NCBI RefSeq assembly: GCF_900187065.1
Contig: NZ_LT906483.1
Coordinates: forward strand, 3,844,001 to 3,908,000
Direction of reading: 5' to 3'
Length of the DNA: 64,000 bases
Source of the DNA: Mycolicibacterium thermoresistibile
GTDB taxonomy: Bacteria; Actinomycetota; Actinomycetes; Mycobacteriales; Mycobacteriaceae
A program made the translations under genes and the position numbers. Numbering within the stretch: position 1 is the stretch's first letter; every line of letters begins with the position of its first letter. This document shows, one piece after another, positions 9,471 to 17,956 of the stretch. The notes beneath the pieces were generated by a model. That model was given only the letters and a program-made list of their open reading frames with translations. It made no database searches and was not told the DNA's origin.

Positions 9471-10451
9471 GTGGGCACCGAGTGGACCGAAAACCGCAAG
9501 AATCTGATGTTCTTCTCGGGTCGAGCGCACCCCGAGCTGGCCGAACAGGTGGCCAAGGAACTCGACATCCACGTCACCGCGCAGACGGCCCGTAACTTCG
9601 CCAACGGCGAGATCTTCGTGCGGTACCACGAGTCGGTGCGCGGCTGCGACGCGTTCGTGCTGCAGAGCCACCCCGCGCCGCTCAATGAGTGGATCATGGA
9701 ACAGCTGATCATGATCGACGCGCTCAAGCGCGGCAGCGCCAAGCGCATCACCGCGATCCTGCCGTTCTATCCCTACGCCCGCCAGGACAAGAAGCACCGC
9801 GGCCGCGAACCCATCTCGGCCCGGCTGATCGCCGATCTGCTCAAGACCGCCGGGGCGGACCGCATCATCAGCGTCGACCTGCACACCGACCAGATCCAGG
9901 GCTTCTTCGACGGGCCGGTCGACCACATGCGCGCCCAGAACCTGCTGACCGGCTACATCAGGGACAACTACCCCTGCGACAACATGGTCGTGGTCTCCCC
10001 CGACTCCGGCCGCGTGCGGGTGGCGGAGAAGTGGGCGGACTCGCTGGGCGGCACCCCGCTGGCGTTCATCCACAAGACCCGGGATCCGCGGGTGCCCAAC
10101 GAGGTGGTGTCCAACCGCGTGGTGGGTGAGGTCGCCGGGCGCTGCTGTGTGCTGACCGACGACATGATCGACACCGGCGGGACCATCGCCGGCGCGGTGA
10201 AGCTGCTGAAGGAGGAGGGCGCCAGCGAGGTCATCGTGGCCGCCACCCACGGCGTGCTGTCACACCCGGCCCGCGACCGGCTGGCCGAGTGCGGTGCCCG
10301 CGAGGTGATCGTCACCAACACGCTGCCGATCGGCGAGGAGAAGCGCTTCCCGCAGCTGACCGTGCTGTCGATCGCCCCGCTGTTGGCCAGCACCATCCGG
10401 GCGGTCTTCGAGAACGGTTCAGTCACTGGTCTTTTCGACGGAGATGCCTAG
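9471..10451 (+). CDS. prsA: Ribose-phosphate pyrophosphokinase (PRPP synthetase)
   Basis: This 326-residue enzyme makes PRPP from ribose-5-phosphate and ATP. PRPP feeds nucleotides, His/Trp and, in mycobacteria, decaprenylphosphoryl-arabinose. Visible hallmarks are GRAHPELAEQVA, FANGEIFVR, YPYARQDKKHRGREPISA, SVDLHTDQIQGFF, VVSPDSGRVRVAEKW and the PRPP loop DDMIDTGGTIAGA. GTG 9471 with gagga upstream matches the usual N-terminus (T-E-W-T-E-N-R-K-N). It follows glmU by 109 bp and precedes the ArsC-like gene. Confidence 0.97.
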   Translation: MGTEWTENRKNLMFFSGRAHPELAEQVAKELDIHVTAQTARNFANGEIFVRYHESVRGCDAFVLQSHPAPLNEWIMEQLIMIDALKRGSAKRITAILPFYPYARQDKKHRGREPISARLIADLLKTAGADRIISVDLHTDQIQGFFDGPVDHMRAQNLLTGYIRDNYPCDNMVVVSPDSGRVRVAEKWADSLGGTPLAFIHKTRDPRVPNEVVSNRVVGEVAGRCCVLTDDMIDTGGTIAGAVKLLKEEGASEVIVAATHGVLSHPARDRLAECGAREVIVTNTLPIGEEKRFPQLTVLSIAPLLASTIRAVFENGSVTGLFDGDA

Positions 10452-10462
10452 GAGGCGTCGCA

Positions 10463-10807
10463 GTGGCCGACAACGTCATCTACCACAACCCGCGGTGCAG
10501 CACCTCACGTAAGACGCTGCAGCTGCTGCGGGACAACGGCATCGAGCCGAAGGTGGTGGAATACCTCAAGACCCCGCCGTCGCGCGCCGAGATCGCCGAG
10601 CTGATCGCCGACGCCGGGATCGACGTGCGCACCGCGGTGCGCAGGAAAGAGGCGCTGTACTCCGAACTCAACCTGGCCGACGCCAGTGACGACGAACTGC
10701 TCGACGCGCTCGCCGAGCATCCGATCCTGATCGAGCGCCCGTTCGTGGTGACCCCCAAGGGCACCCGGCTGGCCCGGCCGATCGACCGGGTTCACGAGAT
10801 TCTATGA
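10463..10807 (+). CDS. ArsC/Spx-family thioredoxin-fold protein (arsenate reductase-like)
   Basis: This 114-residue protein begins with VIYHNPRCSTSRKTLQLL. It has the single catalytic-type cysteine of glutaredoxin-coupled ArsC proteins, and a downstream FVVTPKGTRLARP motif matching the ArsC C-terminal arginine region. It could reduce arsenate, but no arsenic-resistance genes are nearby, so it may be a general ArsC-like redox protein. GTG 10463 follows aggagg. It lies 11 bp after prsA and overlaps lpqT by ATGA, so it belongs to that operon. I do not recall it at this locus in M. tuberculosis. Confidence 0.87.
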   Translation: MADNVIYHNPRCSTSRKTLQLLRDNGIEPKVVEYLKTPPSRAEIAELIADAGIDVRTAVRRKEALYSELNLADASDDELLDALAEHPILIERPFVVTPKGTRLARPIDRVHEIL

Positions 10808-11448
10808 GCGCGGCCCGCTACGCGGTCGCCCTCACGCTGCTGGCCGGCGCCCTCGCGGGCTGCGGCGACGACATCCCTGACTACCAGTCGATCTGGACCA
10901 CCACCCACACGTCGGCGGCACCGACCAGCCAGGAGCCGGTCCCCATCCACCAGTATCTGGAGAGCGTCGGGGTCGTCGGCCGGCCGGTGCCGCCCGACGA
11001 GGTGCGCGACTTCACCATCACGCTGCCCACACCACCCGGCTGGCAGCCGTATCACAACCCGAACTTCGCGCCGGGCACCCGGGTGATCGCCAAGGGCGAC
11101 ACGTATCCGATCGCGATGCTGATGGTGTTCGAGCTGACCGGCGACTTCGACGTGGCCCGGGCGATCGAACACGGCCACGCCGACGCCGAGCGTTCGCAGA
11201 ACTTCAAACGGCTCAACGCCTCCAACGAGAACTGGCGCGGCTTCCCGTCGTCGATGATCGAGGGCAGCTACGACCTCAACGGCCGCCGCATGCAGAGTTA
11301 CAACCGGATCGTGATCCCGACCGGGCCCCCGCCGGAGCGTCAGCGCTACCTGATCCAGTTGACCGTCACCAGCTTCGCCGAGGACGCCGCCGAACACGGC
11401 CCGGACATCGAGACGATCATCCGCGATTTCTCCGTCGCCCCGAAATAG
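10804..11448 (+). CDS. lpqT: LpqT-like lipoprotein (LpqN family)
   Basis: This 214-residue lipoprotein has signal MSAARYAVALTLLAGALAGC with lipobox LAGC, so it is membrane-anchored outside. The core (PLPTPPGW-type motif TLPTPPGWQPY, then DFDVARAIEHGHADAERSQNF) is the LpqN/LpqT beta-rich domain. Position next to prsA matches lpqT of M. tuberculosis. Start is fixed by the ATGA overlap with the ArsC-like gene. The function of the family is unclear. Confidence 0.9.
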   Translation: MSAARYAVALTLLAGALAGCGDDIPDYQSIWTTTHTSAAPTSQEPVPIHQYLESVGVVGRPVPPDEVRDFTITLPTPPGWQPYHNPNFAPGTRVIAKGDTYPIAMLMVFELTGDFDVARAIEHGHADAERSQNFKRLNASNENWRGFPSSMIEGSYDLNGRRMQSYNRIVIPTGPPPERQRYLIQLTVTSFAEDAAEHGPDIETIIRDFSVAPK

Positions 11449-11468
11449 CGCCTCTAGGGTGAGTAGAC

Positions 11469-12347
11469 ATGTGGACCGCTGCCGACCTGCCATCGTTCTC
11501 CGACCGCACCGTCATCGTCACCGGCGCCAACAGCGGCCTGGGGCTGGTCACCGCGCGCGAACTGGCCCGGGTGGGCGCCAGGGTCATCATCGCCGTCCGC
11601 AACACCACCAAGGGTGAGGCCGCCGCCGAACAGATGACCGGCCCCGGCCACGGGCCGGTCGAGGTCCGTGCGCTGGATCTGCAGAACCTCGCGTCGGTGC
11701 GCGAGTTCGCGGCCGGCGTCGAGGGTGACGTCGATGTGCTGGTCAACAACGCCGGCATCATGGCGGTGCCGTTGGCCCGCACCGTGGACGGGTTCGAAAG
11801 CCAGATCGGCACCAACCATCTGGGCCATTTCGCACTGACCAATCTGTTGCTGCCGCAGATCACCGACCGAGTGGTGACGGTGTCGTCGCTGATGCACTGG
11901 TTCGGCTACCTCAGCCTAAACGACCTGAACTGGAAGGCCCGCCCGTACTCGGCATGGCTGGCCTACGCCCAGTCGAAGCTGGCGAACCTGCTGTTCACCA
12001 GCGAACTCCAGCGGAGGCTCGACACCGTCGGCTCACCGGTGCGCGCGGTGGCGGCCCACCCGGGCTACTCCAGCACCAACCTGCAGGGCCACACCGGCCG
12101 CAGGTTCGGCGATGCGCTGGCCCGGATCGGCAACCGCTACCTGGCCACCGACGCCGAGTTCGGGGCGCGCCAGACGCTGTACGCGGTCGCCCGGGACGTT
12201 CCCGGCGACAGCTTCATCGGGCCCCGCTTCGCCATGCACGGCCCGACCGAGCAGGTGGGCCGTAGCCCGCTGGCCCGCAGCGCCGGCACCGCCCGGGCGC
12301 TGTGGGAGTTGTCCGAGCAGCTCACCGACACCAAGTTTCCGCTCTAG
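11469..12347 (+). CDS. Short-chain dehydrogenase/reductase
   Basis: This 292-residue protein has the SDR cofactor motif TGANSGLG (residues about 18-25), NNAGIM, a catalytic serine in VSSLMHW and the Y-x-x-x-K pair in YAQSKLANLLF. The N-terminal glycine pattern with HTGRRFGDAL-type C-terminus resembles mycobacterial retinol-dehydrogenase-like SDRs. The substrate is unknown. It starts 20 bp after lpqT. The M. tuberculosis lpqT-rplY interval is not expected to hold it, so it is probably accessory. Confidence 0.88.
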   Translation: MWTAADLPSFSDRTVIVTGANSGLGLVTARELARVGARVIIAVRNTTKGEAAAEQMTGPGHGPVEVRALDLQNLASVREFAAGVEGDVDVLVNNAGIMAVPLARTVDGFESQIGTNHLGHFALTNLLLPQITDRVVTVSSLMHWFGYLSLNDLNWKARPYSAWLAYAQSKLANLLFTSELQRRLDTVGSPVRAVAAHPGYSSTNLQGHTGRRFGDALARIGNRYLATDAEFGARQTLYAVARDVPGDSFIGPRFAMHGPTEQVGRSPLARSAGTARALWELSEQLTDTKFPL

Positions 12348-12421
12348 GGTGTTTCGGCTCCAGGGTCCCCGCGGCGGGACCGGATTTCGCCGCCCGCCGG
12401 GGGGTGCGATACCCTGGCTGC

Positions 12422-12528
12422 CGTCACGGCGAGGGTGGCTCGACCACCGTTATCGACGGGATCACCCAGTTCTGGGTCGCTGTCCCTTGCCGTGTTGAGA
12501 ACATCAACCGGTACAGGAGCAACACCAG
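12422..12528 (+). ncRNA. Structured 5' leader of rplY (candidate cis-regulatory RNA)
   Basis: The DNA can fold into a three-way-junction shape. Outer strands 12425-12435 (CACGGCGAGGG) and 12484-12494 (CCCTTGCCGTG) pair along 11 positions with one G-U. Inside lie hairpin GGTGG-ctcga-CCACC (12434-12448, competing with the last two outer pairs) and hairpin ACCCAG-tt-CTGGGT (12464-12477). TACCCT at 12410-12415 is a good mycobacterial -10, placing the predicted start near 12422. The leader ends in caggagc before the ATG. L25 or ribosome-linked autoregulation is inferred, not shown. Confidence 0.55.
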
Positions 12529-13191
12529 ATGGCCAAGTCGTCGGCCCCCACCACCCCGAAGTTGACCGCGACGGTCCGTGAGCGCACCGGCAAGGGCGCA
12601 TCCCGCCGGGCCCGCCGCGAAGGCAAGGTCCCCGCAGTGCTCTACGGGCACGGCACCGAGCCGCGCCACCTCGAGCTCGACGCCCGCCACTACTCGGCGG
12701 TGCTGCGGCACTCCGGCGCCAACACAGTGCTCACCCTCGACATCGACGGGACCGAGGAACTCGCGCTGACCCGTGCGCTGGACGTGCATCCGATCAAGCG
12801 CACCATCCAGCACGCCGACCTGCTCGTCGTCAAGCGCGGTGAGAAGGTCGTCGTGGACGTCGTCGTGGTCGTCGAGGGCGACTCCGCACCGGGCACCCTG
12901 GTGACCCAGGAGGTCAACACGCTCGAGATCGAGGCCGAGGCGCTGTCGCTGCCCGAGCAGGTGACCGTGTCGGTGGAGGGTGCCGAGGCGGGCACCCAGT
13001 TCCTGGCCGGCCAACTCGACCTGGGCGAGGGTGTGTCGCTGATCTCCGATCCCGAGACGCTGGTGGTCAACGTCGTCGCCGCCCCGACCGCCGAGGAACT
13101 GGAGGCCGAGAGCGGTGGAGCCTCGCTGGATGAGCAGGCTGCTGCGGCTGCTGAAGCCGGGGCCGAGGCCGCAGCAGCCGAGTCGGAGTGA
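12529..13191 (+). CDS. rplY: 50S ribosomal protein L25 (CTC form)
   Basis: This 220-residue protein is the long L25/TL5/CTC form. It has an N-terminal 5S rRNA-binding beta barrel (RERTGKGASRRARREGKVPAVLYG) and the CTC extension with beta-sandwich (LVVKRGEKVVVDVVVVV). It ends in an acidic, Ala/Glu-rich tail (EEQAAAAAEAGAEAAAAESE-like). It binds 5S rRNA on the ribosome. It is followed by pth after 16 bp, matching the rplY-pth pair of M. tuberculosis. Confidence 0.97.
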   Translation: MAKSSAPTTPKLTATVRERTGKGASRRARREGKVPAVLYGHGTEPRHLELDARHYSAVLRHSGANTVLTLDIDGTEELALTRALDVHPIKRTIQHADLLVVKRGEKVVVDVVVVVEGDSAPGTLVTQEVNTLEIEAEALSLPEQVTVSVEGAEAGTQFLAGQLDLGEGVSLISDPETLVVNVVAAPTAEELEAESGGASLDEQAAAAAEAGAEAAAAESE

Positions 13192-13207
13192 CGGCACTCC
13201 GGCATCC

Positions 13208-13801
13208 ATGAGTGAACCGCAGCCGGCGGCCGGACCCCGGCTGATCGTGGGTCTGGGTAATCCCGGGCCCAGATACGCCGGCACCCGGCACAACCTGGGC
13301 TTCATGGTCGCCGACATCCTCGCCGGGCGGATGGGCGAGAAGTTCAAGGTGCACAAGAAGTCCGGGGCGGAGGTGATCACCGGCCGGCTCGCGGGCCGGC
13401 CGGTGATCCTGGCCAAACCGCGGTGCTACATGAACGAGTCCGGCCGGCAGGTCGGGCCGCTGGCCAAGTTCTACTCGGTGGCGCCCGCCGACATCGTGGT
13501 GATCCACGATGAGCTCGACCTCGAGTTCGGCCGGATCCGGCTCAAGTTCGGCGGCGGGGTGGCCGGCCACAACGGGTTGCGGTCGGTGTCGGCGGCGCTG
13601 GGCACCCAGGAGTTCCACCGGGTGCGCATCGGCATCGGCCGTCCGCCGGGCCGCAAGAGCGCCGCGGACTATGTGCTGCAGAACTTCTCGGCCGCCGAAC
13701 GCGGCGAGGTGCCGACGATCTGCGAACAGGCCGCCCACGCGACCGAGCTGCTGCTCGAACACGGTCTGGAACCGGCGCAGAACACCGTGCACGCCTGGTG
13801 A
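13208..13801 (+). CDS. pth: Peptidyl-tRNA hydrolase
   Basis: This 197-residue enzyme recycles peptidyl-tRNA released from stalled ribosomes. Family marks are LIVGLGNPGPRYAGTRHNLGF with the catalytic histidine in TRHN, KPRCYMNESGRQVGPL, VIHDELDLEFGRIRLKFGGG and GHNGLRSV. ATG 13208 is preferred over an in-frame ATG inside the end of rplY because the family begins near here. It is the downstream partner of rplY. Confidence 0.97.
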   Translation: MSEPQPAAGPRLIVGLGNPGPRYAGTRHNLGFMVADILAGRMGEKFKVHKKSGAEVITGRLAGRPVILAKPRCYMNESGRQVGPLAKFYSVAPADIVVIHDELDLEFGRIRLKFGGGVAGHNGLRSVSAALGTQEFHRVRIGIGRPPGRKSAADYVLQNFSAAERGEVPTICEQAAHATELLLEHGLEPAQNTVHAW

Positions 13802-13864
13802 CCGGTCGGCGCAGTCACCGCCGGATCGCTGGTTGAGCGGGGCCCGCCTGACTAGGCTCGCGAT

Positions 13865-14845
13865 ATGCCGTCCGTCACCATCCTCGAGCGGGCGCTCGAG
13901 CTGGCCTGCCGCGCCCCGTCTCTGCACAACAGTCAGCCGTGGCGCTGGATCGTCGACCGCACCGACGACGACACCGAGGTGCAGCTGTTCGCCGACCACC
14001 GCCGCATCGGGCGGGCCACCGACCGGTCCGGCCGGGAACTGGTGATCAGCTGCGGAGCGGCGCTGGATCATCTGCGGGTCGCGATGGCGGCGGCCGGCTG
14101 GCAGGCCGGTGTGGAACGGTTCCCGAACCCGAACAACCCCGACCACCTGGCCACCGTCCGGTTCACCGCACTGCCCGCCGTCACACCCGCCCACCGGGAA
14201 CGTGCCGAGGCGATCTCGGCACGGCGCACCGACCGGTTACCGTTCGACCCGCCGACGGACTGGTCCACGGTGGAAACGGTGCTGCGGCAGAACGTGTTCG
14301 ACGACACCGTCATGTTGACCGTCCTGGGTGACGACGCCCGGCCGCGGTTGGCCGAAGCGTCACGGCTCAGTGAATCGCTGCGCCGCTACGACGCGTCCTA
14401 CCACGCCGAACTGCAGTGGTGGACCACGCCGACGTGGGTGTCGCAGGGGCTGCCGCCGGATGCGCTGCCCAGCGAACGCGAACGGGAGCGGGTCGAGATC
14501 GCCCGCGCCTTCCCGGCCCGCGGCGACAGCGACCGGCGTCCCGAGGTCGCCGAGGACCGGTCCACGATCGTCGTGCTGGCCACCCCGGAGGACTCCGTCC
14601 GCGACGCGCTGCGCTGCGGGGAGGCGCTCTCCGCGCTGCTGTTGGAATGCACGATGGCCGGAATGGCCACCTGCCCGCTCACCCACATGATCGAGATGCA
14701 GCCCAGCCGCGACATCGTGCGCGAACTGCTGGACCGGCCCGGCCTGCCGCAGGTGCTGGTACGGGTGGGCACGACCACCGGTGGTGACGCGCCGCCGCCC
14801 ACGCCGCGGCGACCGCTGGCCGAGGTGGTGGAGTTCCGCGGTTAG
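13865..14845 (+). CDS. Acg/Rv3131-type nitroreductase-fold protein
   Basis: This 326-residue protein opens with LELACRAPSLHNSQPWRW, the flavin-contact segment of the mycobacterial Acg family (Rv2032/Rv3131 types, often DosR-regulated), and has AISARRTDRLPFD and a C-terminal LVRVGTTTGGDAPPPTPRRPL. These are divergent nitroreductases that may sequester FMN rather than catalyse. No DosR-type palindrome was seen in the 63 bp upstream. Its stop overlaps the convergent acyl ligase by 4 bp. It is an insertion relative to the M. tuberculosis pth-pks16 order. Confidence 0.85.
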   Translation: MPSVTILERALELACRAPSLHNSQPWRWIVDRTDDDTEVQLFADHRRIGRATDRSGRELVISCGAALDHLRVAMAAAGWQAGVERFPNPNNPDHLATVRFTALPAVTPAHRERAEAISARRTDRLPFDPPTDWSTVETVLRQNVFDDTVMLTVLGDDARPRLAEASRLSESLRRYDASYHAELQWWTTPTWVSQGLPPDALPSERERERVEIARAFPARGDSDRRPEVAEDRSTIVVLATPEDSVRDALRCGEALSALLLECTMAGMATCPLTHMIEMQPSRDIVRELLDRPGLPQVLVRVGTTTGGDAPPPTPRRPLAEVVEFRG

Positions 14846-16476
14846 GTGACCAGCGACACCGAGGTGGAGCGGCGCAGCTTGCCCGACGAGGTCTTCGGGA
14901 TCGAACCCGGGCCGAGCACCACCACGTTGCGGGGCCGCACATCAACCTCGGCGACCACTTCGTGGGCCACCTGGTGCTCGATGCGGCGCACCTCTTCGGG
15001 GTCCTGCCAGGCGTTCGACTCGACGGCCACCGCGAAGGTCTCCCGCGAGTGTCCGGCGTCGAGCCGGACCGCGACCGCGCCGCCCGGGCGCACCCCCTCG
15101 ACGCGCTGAGCCGCCCGCTCGATATCGGTCGGGTAGATGTTGCGGCCGGCCATGATGATGACGTCCTTGACCCGGCCGCACACCACGACGTGGCCCTCCT
15201 CGGTGAGGTAGCCCAGATCGCCGGTGTCGTACCAGCCGTGCTCGTCCTGGGCCGGAACGAAGCCGCCCATGGTGACGTAGCCCGGGGTCACCGGTTCGCC
15301 GCGCAGCTCGATGATGCCGACGCCGCGGGGCGGCAGGATGTTGCCGTCCTCGTCGACGACGCGGGCCTCCAGGTCCGGCAGCAGCGGGCCCAGCGAGGCG
15401 AGCCGGCGGGTGTTGCCCTTGCTGGCGGGCACCGCGCGGCGCAGCGCGGCCAGCAGGTCGGCGTCCACCTCGTCGACGATCAGCCCGGCGCCGCATTCGG
15501 AGAACGACACCGCCAGCGTCGTCTCCGCCATACCGTAGGCCGGCAGGATCGCCTCGGGCCGCAGCCCGAACGGCTTGCCGGCGTCGATCAGGTCCTCGAC
15601 GTCGGCGGGTTCGACCGGTTCGGCGCCCGACAGCGCGAACCGCAGCGTCGACAGATCGAACTCACCGGGCTTGGCCTGCCGGCGCAGCCGCTTGGCCAGC
15701 AGCGCGTAGGCGAAGTTGGGCGCCGCGGTCATGGTGCCCTTGTACTTGTCGATCAGCCGGGCCCACAGCAGCGTGTCGCGCAGGAAGTCCATCGGCGTGA
15801 CCTTGACCAGCTCGGCGCCGAAGTACATCGGCACGGTCAGGAAGCCGATCATGCCCATGTCGTGGAAGCAGGGCAGCCAGCTGACCATGACGTCGTTGTC
15901 GACGTCGTACTGGGCGCCGACGAACATCGCCTCGGCGTTGGAGTAGATGTTGCGGTGGGTGATCACGACCGCCTTGGGCGACCCCGTCGAGCCGCTGGTC
16001 AACTGCATCAGCGCGACGTCGTCCTCGCTGGTGTCGACCGGGTCGATCGGATCGGCGGCCAGCAGCTGTTCGACGGTGAGGACCTTGATGCCGCGTTCCT
16101 CGAGCACCGGGATGGCCGCGGTGAACGGGTCGGACACCACCACCACCTTCGCCGCGATCATGCCGATCACGTTCATGGTGTCCTCGGCCCACATCATCAG
16201 GTCGGTGCGCGGGGTGGGCTGGTGCAGCATGGTCAGGCTGGCACCGCGGATCCACAGCGCCTGCGCGGTCGGGGCGATCTCGACGGGCCACCCCGCCAGC
16301 ACACCCACCGCGTCACCGTGTCCGACCCCGGCGGCGGCCAACCCGCCGGCGATGCGGCGGGCCCGTTCGTGCACCTCACCCCAGGTGTGTCGCACGGGGG
16401 CATGGGGCTCGCCGGTGACCATGCCGGTGGTGGCCGTGCGGGCATTGTGGAACATCTTCTCGGTAAATCTGCTCAC
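14842..16476 (-). CDS. pks16: Fatty acyl-CoA/AMP ligase (Pks16-like)
   Basis: This 544-residue adenylate-forming enzyme activates a carboxylic acid, probably a fatty acid, as acyl-AMP. The P-loop is QLTSGSTGSPKAVVITHRN, the core has PAYGMAETTLAVSF and WYDTGDLGYLTEEG, and the C-terminal lysine motif is PKTSSGKLRRST. Length and position match M. tuberculosis pks16, which is not a polyketide synthase. Whether the product goes to CoA or to a carrier protein cannot be decided from sequence alone. The start MSRFTEKMFHNA follows tgtagtgagc. Confidence 0.92.
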   Translation of the reverse strand: MSRFTEKMFHNARTATTGMVTGEPHAPVRHTWGEVHERARRIAGGLAAAGVGHGDAVGVLAGWPVEIAPTAQALWIRGASLTMLHQPTPRTDLMMWAEDTMNVIGMIAAKVVVVSDPFTAAIPVLEERGIKVLTVEQLLAADPIDPVDTSEDDVALMQLTSGSTGSPKAVVITHRNIYSNAEAMFVGAQYDVDNDVMVSWLPCFHDMGMIGFLTVPMYFGAELVKVTPMDFLRDTLLWARLIDKYKGTMTAAPNFAYALLAKRLRRQAKPGEFDLSTLRFALSGAEPVEPADVEDLIDAGKPFGLRPEAILPAYGMAETTLAVSFSECGAGLIVDEVDADLLAALRRAVPASKGNTRRLASLGPLLPDLEARVVDEDGNILPPRGVGIIELRGEPVTPGYVTMGGFVPAQDEHGWYDTGDLGYLTEEGHVVVCGRVKDVIIMAGRNIYPTDIERAAQRVEGVRPGGAVAVRLDAGHSRETFAVAVESNAWQDPEEVRRIEHQVAHEVVAEVDVRPRNVVVLGPGSIPKTSSGKLRRSTSVSLVT

Positions 16477-16800
16477 TACAGCCTCCTGAATCCCGGCGCT
16501 GTCACCTGGTTATTCATGTTCCGCCGGTTCGGAAGCACGAATGCAGAGCCACACGCGCACAATTGGGGAGCGATTGCGTCTCGAAACGGTGACGCGTCGG
16601 GGACAACGGGCATGACCACGGGATCTGTCTCGGGATCTACGGCACTAGCGGCCGTCCGTCCGCCGGTCCTCGCCGGGGACGAGAACGACGCGTCGCGCAC
16701 TCGACCGCATGCCCTCACCGCGCTCATCTTAAGATGCTCTTAAGTAGCTGCCAAACTCTAGCCGGGATTGAGGCACGTGTCACAATTCCCGCGCTGCGGT
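16477..16800. other. Gene-free spacer between ispE and pks16
   Basis: These 324 bp lie between the ispE stop and the pks16 start. No ORF here has a convincing start or a protein-like composition. The only strong structure is the CTTAAG pair listed separately. The part nearest pks16 should hold its promoter. Confidence 0.6.
16725..16748. promoter_or_regulatory. Two CTTAAG-centred palindromes, possible operator
   Basis: CATCTTAAGATG (16725-16736) is a perfect 12-bp palindrome. GCTCTTAAGTAGC (16736-16748) repeats the CTTAAG core with imperfect flanks. The centres are 11 bp apart, about one helical turn, which suits paired repressor half-dimers. They lie about 250 bp upstream of pks16 and downstream of ispE. 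Confidence 0.35.
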
Positions 16801-17769
16801 TCACAGCTGCGAGGGTGCGACCGGCGGCGCCGGCACCACCCGGGCACCCTGGATCGGACCGCTGACCACCCGCACCGTGCGGCAGACCCCGGCGCCGGCC
16901 AGCTGGGCGCCCACGTCGACCGCGGCCTCGGCCGAAGCGCACAGGAATGCGCAGGTGGGGCCGGATCCGGACACGATCCCGGCCAGCGCCCCGGCTTCGG
17001 CGCCCGCCCGCAGGGTGCGCCGCAACGCCGGGTCGAGGCTCAGCGCGGCGGGCTGCAGATCGTTGCCGAGCAGCGGTGCCAGCTGCATCGGGTCCCCCGA
17101 CGCCAGCGCCGTCAGCAGCGGGCCCGGATCCCGCAGCCGCGGCGGCAGCGACCGCTCTTTTCCGGCTCGCAACCGATCGATCTCGGCGAACACCGCGGGG
17201 GTGGACAACCCGCCCGCGGCGAAGGCCAACACCCAGTGGAACGTGTTGCGCGCCAGCACCGTCGCCAGCTTCTCCCCCCGCCCGGTGCCCAACGCGGTGC
17301 CACCGTGCAGGGCGAACGGCACATCGCTGCCCAGGCGGGCGGCCAGGGTGTGCAGATCGGCGCGCGGCACCCCCAACTCCCACAACGTGTTCATCGCGAC
17401 CAGCACCGCCGCCGCATCCGCACTGCCACCGGCCATTCCCCCGGCCACCGGGATGGCCTTGTCGATCGTGATCGCCACGTCGGGGGACCGCCCGACGTGC
17501 TCAGCCATCAGCTCGGCCGCCCGCCAGGCCAGATTGCGCTCGTCGGTGGGCAGCCCGTCCACTCCGTCGCCGATGATCTCCACCGACAACACGTCCGCGT
17601 TGCGGACGGTGACCTCGTCGAACAACGACACCGCGTGGAAGACCGTGGTCAGTTCGTGATAGCCGTCCGCGCGCAGGTCACCCACTTCCAGGTACAGGTT
17701 CACCTTGCCCGGTACCTGCACGGTCACCGAGCCGGTGGGCACCCACTCCGAGGCGGCGTTATCGGACAC
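16801..17769 (-). CDS. ispE: 4-diphosphocytidyl-2-C-methyl-D-erythritol kinase
   Basis: This 322-residue GHMP kinase phosphorylates CDP-methylerythritol in the MEP isoprenoid pathway. It shows TVQVPGKVNLYLEVG, DGYHELTTVFHAVS, the ATP loop PVAGGMAGGSADAAA, LGSDVPFALHGG and SGSGPTCAFL. GTG 17769 gives the usual length. In M. tuberculosis ispE closes the rpfB-ksgA-ispE operon. Here 4 kb of other genes separate it from rsmA, so it must have its own promoter in the spacer upstream. Confidence 0.96.
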   Translation of the reverse strand: MSDNAASEWVPTGSVTVQVPGKVNLYLEVGDLRADGYHELTTVFHAVSLFDEVTVRNADVLSVEIIGDGVDGLPTDERNLAWRAAELMAEHVGRSPDVAITIDKAIPVAGGMAGGSADAAAVLVAMNTLWELGVPRADLHTLAARLGSDVPFALHGGTALGTGRGEKLATVLARNTFHWVLAFAAGGLSTPAVFAEIDRLRAGKERSLPPRLRDPGPLLTALASGDPMQLAPLLGNDLQPAALSLDPALRRTLRAGAEAGALAGIVSGSGPTCAFLCASAEAAVDVGAQLAGAGVCRTVRVVSGPIQGARVVPAPPVAPSQL

Positions 17770-17818
17770 GGCAGCACCCTATCGCCGCCGCGGACTTCCC
17801 AGCCAGTGCGCTTCGGTC

Positions 17819-17862
17819 CCGGACAATCCGGACACGTCCTCAATTCCGGACACTTCCGAACA
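17819..17862. promoter_or_regulatory. Iterated CCGGACA motifs in the ispE/kinase divergent spacer
   Basis: CCGGACA occurs at 17819-17825, 17828-17834 and 17846-17852, and CCGAACA at 17856-17862. All four are in the same orientation with steps of 9, 18 and 10 bp. The spacer serves divergent ispE and the kinase gene, so this is a candidate operator for one or both. No known regulator is assigned. Confidence 0.4.
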
Positions 17863-17956
17863 ATGCGGTGGATCGGTGCCGGCTGCTGACACCAACCCGC
17901 CGCGTTGATGCCATCCGGCACCCCGGCCGGTGTGTGAGGGCATAACGTCGGGGACT

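Noticed and set aside
16476..16727. 83-codon minus-strand frame upstream of pks16
   Set aside because: No ribosome site or recognisable sequence; contains the region where the pks16 promoter should be.
14962..16743. 593-codon open frame antisense to pks16
   Set aside because: No domain-like sequence; mirrors the GC-rich third positions of the ligase gene.
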